Shown here: piece after piece, positions 58,231-64,000 of the stretch | Position numbering within the stretch: position 1 is the stretch's first letter | Layout of the letters: every line of letters begins with the position of its first letter | NCBI RefSeq assembly: GCF_002776525.5 | Contig: NC_045452.1 | Location: 25,485,189 to 25,549,188 of the forward strand | Length of the DNA stretch: 64,000 nt | Direction of reading: 5' to 3' | DNA from: Piliocolobus tephrosceles | Taxonomy: Eukaryota > Chordata > Mammalia > Primates > Cercopithecidae | Position numbers and translations under genes: made by a program | Notes under the pieces: generated by a model | Seen by the model: the letters and a program-made list of their open reading frames with translations, nothing else | The model's database searches: none | Told to the model about the DNA's origin: nothing

Positions 58231-58750
58231 AATGATTATACATGTTAGGTCGTAACCTACACCTTAGCATATTTCAAAGGATAGACTGAAGTCATTTAGA
58301 CTTTAGAATCTATTCTCTGATCACAATGGAATCAACTTTAAAATCAATCATTAAAAAAAACTATAAAATCCCAACTGTTTTGGAAATTAAATACATTTTA
58401 AAAATAAACCATTAGAAAAAGAAAACAATCACAAGAACAATTATAAAACATTTTGAATGAAATGATATTGAAAAGACAGTATACCAAAACCTATATTGTG
58501 ACTAAACCTGTTCAAGCACTTACAGGGAAATAGAGAGCCATGACTTCATATACTAGAGAAATAAAGGCTGAAAATCAATGGTCTAAATTTCTAATTTTCA
58601 AGAAATTAGAAAAAGAACAGCAAGCTAAATTCAAATTAAGTAGACGTAAGAAAATAATCAATATAACAGCAAAATACATGAAATGTAAAACGCATATACA
58701 ACAGAAAAAAATAACAATACAAATAAAGTTGTGATTTTGAAAAGACTAAC

Positions 58751-59540
58751 AAAACTGACAGACCTCGACATCTGCCTCTGGATAGGATAGCACAATTTAT
58801 AGCAAGCAAACACTCCCAATTAAAACAACCAGAAAAGCCCATCGGGGCATAGCTGGATGCCAAGAGAATCTGGCCGTGGCCTCGGCGGAAGGGCATTACA
58901 GGAGGATGGAGGAATAAGAAATGACTTCTGAAGGTTGTGTGGGGCTTGGACTGACAAAACTGAAGACATGAGGGACCTCCAACACAATGCTGGTCATCCC
59001 CTTTAAATATCCACAGAATTAGGAGGCTGTTTGGAACAGGAAGCTCAAGAACTAAACCCATTCACTCCTCCCCACACACACACCAGCTGCCCTCGGTCAT
59101 GTAAGGCTGCCACTGGTTTCTCTAGGTGATTCCTAAGCCCCTGAACGAGGATGGAGAACCTTTGCTCCGTGTGCTGAATCTGATTAGGCCTCACAGCAAG
59201 CCTCGGGAACTCCTGCTGGGCCGACAGCAGCCAAAACGCCTTGATGTCAGAGGCCCTCACCTGCGGTGCCCCTAATCCAGCACGTGGGAGAAAACTCCGT
59301 AAGGATTTCTTGTGTGCTCTCTGGGTCTCTGGCGCTGTGTGGGTGAATCTGTGACTCTTACTGTTTCTCCCTCTTATTATTCCCTTATTTTTGTGTTTTT
59401 TTTCCCTCACATAACTGATGTGATACATAACAAAGAGCTTTTAAAATAGCTGTTTCTGTTTCATTTACCAGAGTTGTATGTTCCTAATAAAAGATTTACA
59501 ACCAGAGGCATACAAATATTTAATATTTGACTTTAAAAAA
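58751..59540. other. intronic sequence, no gene seen
   Basis: The 141- and 127-codon minus ORFs (58636-59061, 59045-59428) have no domain. No repeat assigned. Confidence 0.4.
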
Positions 59541-59551
59541 AATCTAATTCA

Positions 59552-59860
59552 GCCGGGCATGGTGGCTCACACCTGTAATCCCAGCACTTTCAGAGGCTGA
59601 GGTGGGTGGATCACTTGGGCCCAGGTGTTTGTGACCAGCCTGGGCAATATAGTGAGACCTCATCTCTACAAATAAATGTAAAAATTATCCAGGTGTGGTG
59701 GTGCATGCCTGTGGTCCCAGCTCTTCAGGAGGCTGAGGCGGCAGGATTGCTTGAGCCTGGAAGGTCGAAGCTGCAGTGAGCCCTGATCATGCCAGTGCAT
59801 TCCAGCCTGGGTGACAGGGTGATACTCTGTCTCAAAAATCAATCAGTCAATCAATCAATC
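59552..59860 (+). mobile_element. AluJ with (AATC)n tail
   Basis: Target-site duplication aatctaattca at 59541-59551 and 59861-59871. The tail is (AATC)n. Confidence 0.95.
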
Positions 59861-59871
59861 AATCTAATTCA

Positions 59872-60720
59872 CTCCGTTACCATAATCATTTAGTCTGCTT
59901 ATCCCACTGAGAGCTATGAGATGACCAATAGTGTTCATGGGGTTTGTTTTAGATTAGGGTCTGTGTCCCCGAGGTGGGAAAGAATATGTGTGGGGAATTC
60001 ATGGCAGTGGGTGAAGAGCAGGCAAATTCTCTGGATGTGGGAGTTTCAACAGCAGCCGAAGGGAGGAAGTGCTCTGCACAGAGGAAGGAAAGCACATCTC
60101 GGGCTAAGCCGGGTGAGATGTCCCTGCCTCAGAGCAGGCACAGGAGAAAGGAGCTGAAATCTGGGACACAGGGTTGGGCTGTTTCAGACTCTGGCTCCCT
60201 ACTGCATGTCTCAGGGGCCCTAAGCCAGCTTGCTGATGAGCTCTGCAGCTCCAAGTCTGTCTCCAGAGGCCGAGGCGGGGTCTCCAGAGGTGGTACTAAG
60301 AACAACAGTAAGCTGAACAATGTCCAATATGTTCACAGAGAATGAAGAAATCAGACACAGCCAATTATAAGAAGCTGGGATGATAAAGCTGCCCTCAAAT
60401 TCCTGATAGATTGTATAGCTCAATTAGTCTAATGGCTCAATTAGACTAATCTTAGCTCATGTGTCCTTGGGTATTTTGTCATCTTATGTTCCCCGTAGGC
60501 CACTGGCCCAAAGCAACAAAATCATTTCCCCAGTGTCAGAAACTGCACCTTCCGCTACATCCCCATTCCCCATGTGCCTGGTGCCATGCTAAGTGTACAA
60601 CAGGCACCCTCAAAATGCCTACTGAGAGAAAGGGTGGCAGACAGTCACATTTGCCTACCTGATATATATTTCCTCCTTCCCCCATAGGAACACAACCTTG
60701 CTTTTTCCATACTAATACAC
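59872..60720. other. intronic sequence, no gene seen
   Basis: No repeat assigned. A small inverted repeat 'attagtctaat...attagactaat' lies at about 60424-60450. An AT-rich tract follows at about 60730-60810. Confidence 0.45.
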
Positions 60721-60819
60721 CCAGCCCCCAATTTCTGTATATAGATATAAAATAAGTATACATATTTATGTATTTATAAAATTATATATTTATAATTATA
60801 TACATATATTTTTTCCAAC

Positions 60820-61190
60820 CCCCCTTATAGATAGGTATGGCCACATAACACAGTCTTGGTCAATAAAATGTGAGCGGAAACTTCTGGGAGGCGTATCTAA
60901 GAAATAACTTTTAAAAAAGAAAGAGCTGGCTGGCTCAAGCGCCTTGCCCTTCACGCCTCCCCATCTCTGTGCCCAAAACATCTAGAGTGGCTGGTGCTTT
61001 GGCAGCTAGCCTGCATGTATGAAGATGTACCTGGAGCTGTGGAAAGCTAAAAGCAACCAGGGTGTCTGACGACATGCTGCACTGGCCCTGCAGCAGCAAT
61101 ATCTGGACTCCTGTTCTCAGAGACAAAAATAACCACCTCTCTTATTTAAACCACTGTTTTGTGGGCTTTCTGCTAATTCAGCATATGAAG
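60820..61190 (+). repeat. old LTR-like relic (MaLR-type, tentative)
   Basis: 'cttggtcaataaaatgtgag', 'cgacatgctgcactggcc-like' text and 'tatttaaaccactgttttgt' recall an old MaLR-type LTR. Confidence 0.4.
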
Positions 61191-61323
61191 AAAAGGGAGA
61201 GGGGAAGAGAAACGATTCAGAAAAAGAACATAAAGGCTCCAGATCACCCTAAAGTTTTTGCTGACTTCACCAGTTCTTGACTTGATATTTATGTAAAATG
61301 ACACTTAAAAATCTACAAGAGTC

Positions 61324-61608
61324 GGCTGGGCACAGTGGCCCACATCTGTAATGCCAGCACTTTGGGAAGCCAATACAGGAGGATCTCTTGAGCCCAGGAG
61401 TTCAAGAGTGGCTGGGGCAACATCGTGAGACCTCATCTCTACAATACATTTTTTAAAAATTATTCAGGCCTGGTGGCATGCACCTGTAGTTCCAGCTACT
61501 TGGGAGGCTGAAGTGGGAGGATCACTTCAGCCTAGGAGATTGAGGCTGACATGAGCATGATCACACCATTGCACTCCAGCCTGGGTGACAAAGTGAGATC
61601 CTGCCAAG
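61324..61608 (+). mobile_element. AluJ
   Basis: 'ggctgggcacagtggcccac' to 'gtgagatcctgccaag'. Old-type right arm. Confidence 0.92.
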
Positions 61609-61690
61609 AAAGAAACAAGGAAGGGAAGGGGAGGGGAGGGGAGGGGAGGGGAGGGGAGGGGAGGGAAGGGAAGGGAGAAAGAAAGAAAGA
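61609..61690 (+). repeat. (GGGGA)n and (GAAA)n microsatellite at the Alu tail
   Basis: About eight GGGGA/GGGAA units, then GAAA units. Confidence 0.95.
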
Positions 61691-62128
61691 AAATGCAAAA
61701 GTCAAAGAGGGCCATTTTCTTTGGTGGAGAAGTTCAGAATATTGTTATGTTAAGTGTCAAAGGACAGACCATGAGGTGAATGGTCAGAGCAACAAATGGA
61801 GGCAGGATTTCCTGGGAGAGGGAATCTGCATCACAGGGTTACTGTGAGAAATTCTTCCAACTACCCAGAACAGGTCTAGACAGTTCCAGAAAGAATAGCG
61901 CCCTTCTCCTTCCCCTCCTCACAGTAGACATCACACATCCAACCATGGAGAGCACATGGCGTTCATTCACCCCGAGTGAGTTCTGCCTCCACCAGGAGGC
62001 ATGCATCCATTCAGCATGCTGTCCTGGTAATTCACATGAATCAGAAGCTCTGCTATGTCTTATATTAAACAGGAAAGAGGGGAGAAGCAAAGTCTTATTG
62101 ATAGTTAATAAATATAGTTCATAGAATT
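61691..62128. other. intronic sequence, no gene seen
   Basis: No repeat assigned and no coding signal. Confidence 0.45.
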
Positions 62129-62472
62129 GGCTGGGCACGGTGGCATGCCTGTAATCCCAGCACTCTGGGAGGCCAAGGCGGGGTGGATCACCTGAGGTCA
62201 GGAGTTCAAGACGAACCTGACCAATATAGTGAAAACCAGTTTCTACTAAAAATACAAAAATTAGCCAGGCGTGGTTAGCCAACACGGTGAAAACCTGTCT
62301 CTACTAAAAATATAAAAATTAGCCAGGCGCCTGTAGCCCCAGCTATTCAGGAGGCTGAGATAGGAGAATTGCTTGAACCCTGGAGGCAGAGGTTGCAGTG
62401 AGCCGAGATCGCGCCACTGCACTCCAGCCTGGGTGACAGAGTGAGACTCCATCTCAAAATAATAATAATAAT
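62129..62472 (+). mobile_element. Alu with internal ~58-bp duplication
   Basis: The stretch with 'ctactaaaaatacaaaaatt' and 'agccaggcg' occurs twice (about 62216-62272 and 62275-62330). Tail (AAT)n. Confidence 0.92.
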
Positions 62473-63018
62473 TTATAGAGTAGAAAAAATATTTCTGGCC
62501 ACAGTGGTGAGGACTTAATGACAGTGATCTCAGCAGCAACAATGCAGGGACTTGGATCTGGGGACCCACAGGGCCCCATCCACCTGCAGACTCTATTTCT
62601 GCCATTCTCCCTCATTGATCTGGGGTAGGCAGCCACCCTCTGCCATGGCACAGGGAAGGAGATGGCTGGTGGGAATAAACAATTAGCACTTCTAATTTAC
62701 AGTATGAGGTTACCAGCCCACATCTAAATGCAGCCTCTGTTTAAATGATGAACAACAACACGCATGCTCAGGCAGGAAACCTGAAGTTTGTGACACAGAC
62801 CTTCACTCCCACTTCCCCAGGGACAAACCTTCATAGCCATTTGGTATACTAACTGGGGTTACACATAAGATGTGGTGGAAGAGGAAGGCAAGAATATTGT
62901 ATATCCATGACCAAAAGGACAGGAAGAATTAAAAAGTATTGTTATTAAAATTAATGCCCTTCTCACTAAACTCTGAGGCCAGATACTGGAACTGAAACAC
63001 ATGGCCATCAATTACTCA
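62473..63018. other. intronic sequence, no gene seen
   Basis: No repeat assigned and no coding signal. Confidence 0.4.
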
Positions 63019-63173
63019 GCAAACCCAGTCTACCCAGCAAGCCAAAATTATGCCAGAATTACACCCGGTAAGCCTCTACTACATGCAGCAAGCCTGCAGT
63101 ACATCCTGCAAGCCTGTTCACATCCAGCAAGTCTATCTCACACCTGCCAGGCCCACATTACACCCAGCAAGGG
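63019..63173 (+). repeat. degenerate ~20-bp tandem repeat
   Basis: Units around 'tacacccagcaagcctg' recur six to seven times at 19-21-base spacing ('tacacccggtaagcctc', 'tacatgcagcaagcctg', 'tacatcctgcaagcctg', 'cacatccagcaagtct', 'tacacccagcaagggt'). Confidence 0.75.
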
Positions 63174-63400
63174 TCTGAGTCTGACACAGACAGACGTGAA
63201 TTCAAGTCCAAGTTCTTGAACAGCTTAACACCTGAACAACACTGAGCCAGTATCATAGGTCCTAAGCTTTGGTCTCCTTGTTTGTGAAATGTGTATACTC
63301 TATGCCTACAGGCTTCCTGTGAGGAGAAGAAATAACATAAGTAAAGCAAATTCCACATGCCTAAATATTGGAGGGGCTCAGTCCATGGTAGGTGCAACTA
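63174..63400 (-). mobile_element. MIR relic, antisense
   Basis: 'gacgtgaattcaagtccaag', 'tctccttgtttgtgaaatgt', 'aaagcaaattccacatgcct' read as reverse MIR. Confidence 0.65.
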
Positions 63401-63480
63401 TCACATCACCATCATCGTTATTATTCCAGCAGTGACGATCGTCATCATCGTAATTACTATTGCTGTTATTGCCATTACAA
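63401..63480. repeat. imperfect (CAT)n-like trinucleotide tract
   Basis: 'catcaccatcatcgttatta' and 'gatcgtcatcatcgtaatta' show a decayed trinucleotide repeat. Confidence 0.7.
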
Positions 63481-63949
63481 AATTACTATTGTCCACTATA
63501 CTTAAAGCTCTCTTGAGAAGTCAAGTTCAAAGGCTTCCACAGCACTGAAATTCAACATTCCCAAGCCTTTATCATCTGGAAGCCTTACATCCGGTCTAAC
63601 CTAAATTCTTTCTTTCTACTGTATAAGCCCATGATATTTCTAACTTTGATTTCATCAGTAGTAGAAGAAAGCCATTTACCCTGATCTATAAACAATCTCT
63701 GCCAGTAATTATGACAATTTATATTTACATAATGCTTTAAAGCTTATGAAGTTCAAACCCAGGTCCATAGAAGTCTGACTGTTGAAAATCACCCCACTGT
63801 TCTTGATCTTTAAAAATGGTCACAAGAGGACTTTCCCAAAGGTTAAACCAAACAAATCACTAGGAGGAAAACTAGTGCAAACTGGCCTCGCTGTGTTCAC
63901 AGCAAATTGATCGTTACTTTTCATGATAAAACACAACGTATCAGTTTGT

Positions 63950-64000
63950 TATGGACTGAATGTTTGTGTCTCCCCCGGATTCACATGTTTAGACGCTAAC
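63950..64000 (+). repeat. start of an MLT1-like LTR, cut by the window edge
   Basis: 'ttatggactgaatgtttgtg' followed by 'cacatgtttagacgctaac' resembles the start of a MaLR-type LTR. Confidence 0.6.

Larger units (their letters stand above)
56385..58750 (+). mobile_element. L1M ORF1-ORF2 junction region with nested insertions
   Basis: 'gctgcccacaagagacttat', 'ctcactagacaaacctacaa', then after insertions 'ctgatcacaatggaatcaac' and 'attagaaaaagaacagcaag'. Interrupted by Alus (57151, 57935) and a DNA transposon (57530). Frames are destroyed. Confidence 0.75.

Noticed and set aside
37000..64000. Search for further upstream EFCAB6 exons
   Set aside because: No segment with the expected lysine-rich EF-hand end and a matching donor was found by eye. 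A translated alignment would be needed to exclude very short exons.
1..64000. tRNA, rRNA, riboswitch, operon or phage features
   Set aside because: None seen. Composition and repeats are those of a primate intron.

Overview
The window is nuclear DNA of a catarrhine primate, most likely an Old World monkey. It is dense in Alu, L1, L2, MIR and MaLR elements. Two young Alus (30238-30521 and 54014-54315) carry features I associate with the cercopithecoid AluYRa lineage: a 'ctcaagcctg' head, 'aactagcc' and, in the first, 'gagatccggcc'. No bacterial, phage or plasmid feature is present. Two runs of exactly 100 N are assembly gaps.

The only gene I can support is EFCAB6 (EF-hand calcium-binding domain protein 6, also called DJBP), on the minus strand. 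Five internal coding exons lie at 36796-36910, 33808-33941, 27840-28072, 17505-17601 and 8991-9109, read right to left. All have AG/GT splice borders, their phases fit (0-1, 1-0, 0-2, 2-0, 0-2), and together they give one open frame of 698 bases. They encode the end of one EF-hand unit, a proline-rich linker, a unit with a canonical calcium loop, a helical linker and part of a further unit. Both ends of the gene lie outside the window, so everything else is intron.

Region by region. 0.7-3.6 kb is a nested complex: an old LTR-like sequence holds an Alu, and the Alu holds a rearranged class I endogenous retrovirus (env) fragment. 5.4-6.3 kb has an L1 tail, fused Alus and an L1M tail. 9.7-15.5 kb is L1 sequence with nested Alus, an AT-rich palindromic expansion and an inverted repeat. 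16.2-16.7 kb is a 29/30-bp minisatellite broken by a gap, followed by a MADE1 palindrome at 17.16 kb. 20.1-24.0 kb is an old L1M. 24.3-40.4 kb is mostly old unique intron with L2/MIR relics and the upstream three exons. 40.8-42.5 kb is an antisense L1M. 48.2-49.5 kb has an LTR relic ended by a short interstitial telomeric repeat with a 19-bp flanking duplication, then an L1 inserted into a MIR. 50.9-53.2 kb is a complete MaLR (MST-type) provirus with both LTRs. 53.4-58.75 kb is L1M with nested Alus and a DNA transposon. The rest is intron with Alus, a decayed 20-bp tandem repeat and the start of another LTR at the right edge.

I found no undescribed gene system. The strongest unusual signals are the telomeric insertion at 48.7 kb, the rearranged env fragment inside an Alu at 1.2-3.1 kb, the gap-broken minisatellite and the MADE1 hairpin. 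Repeat family names were assigned by eye and are tentative where stated.
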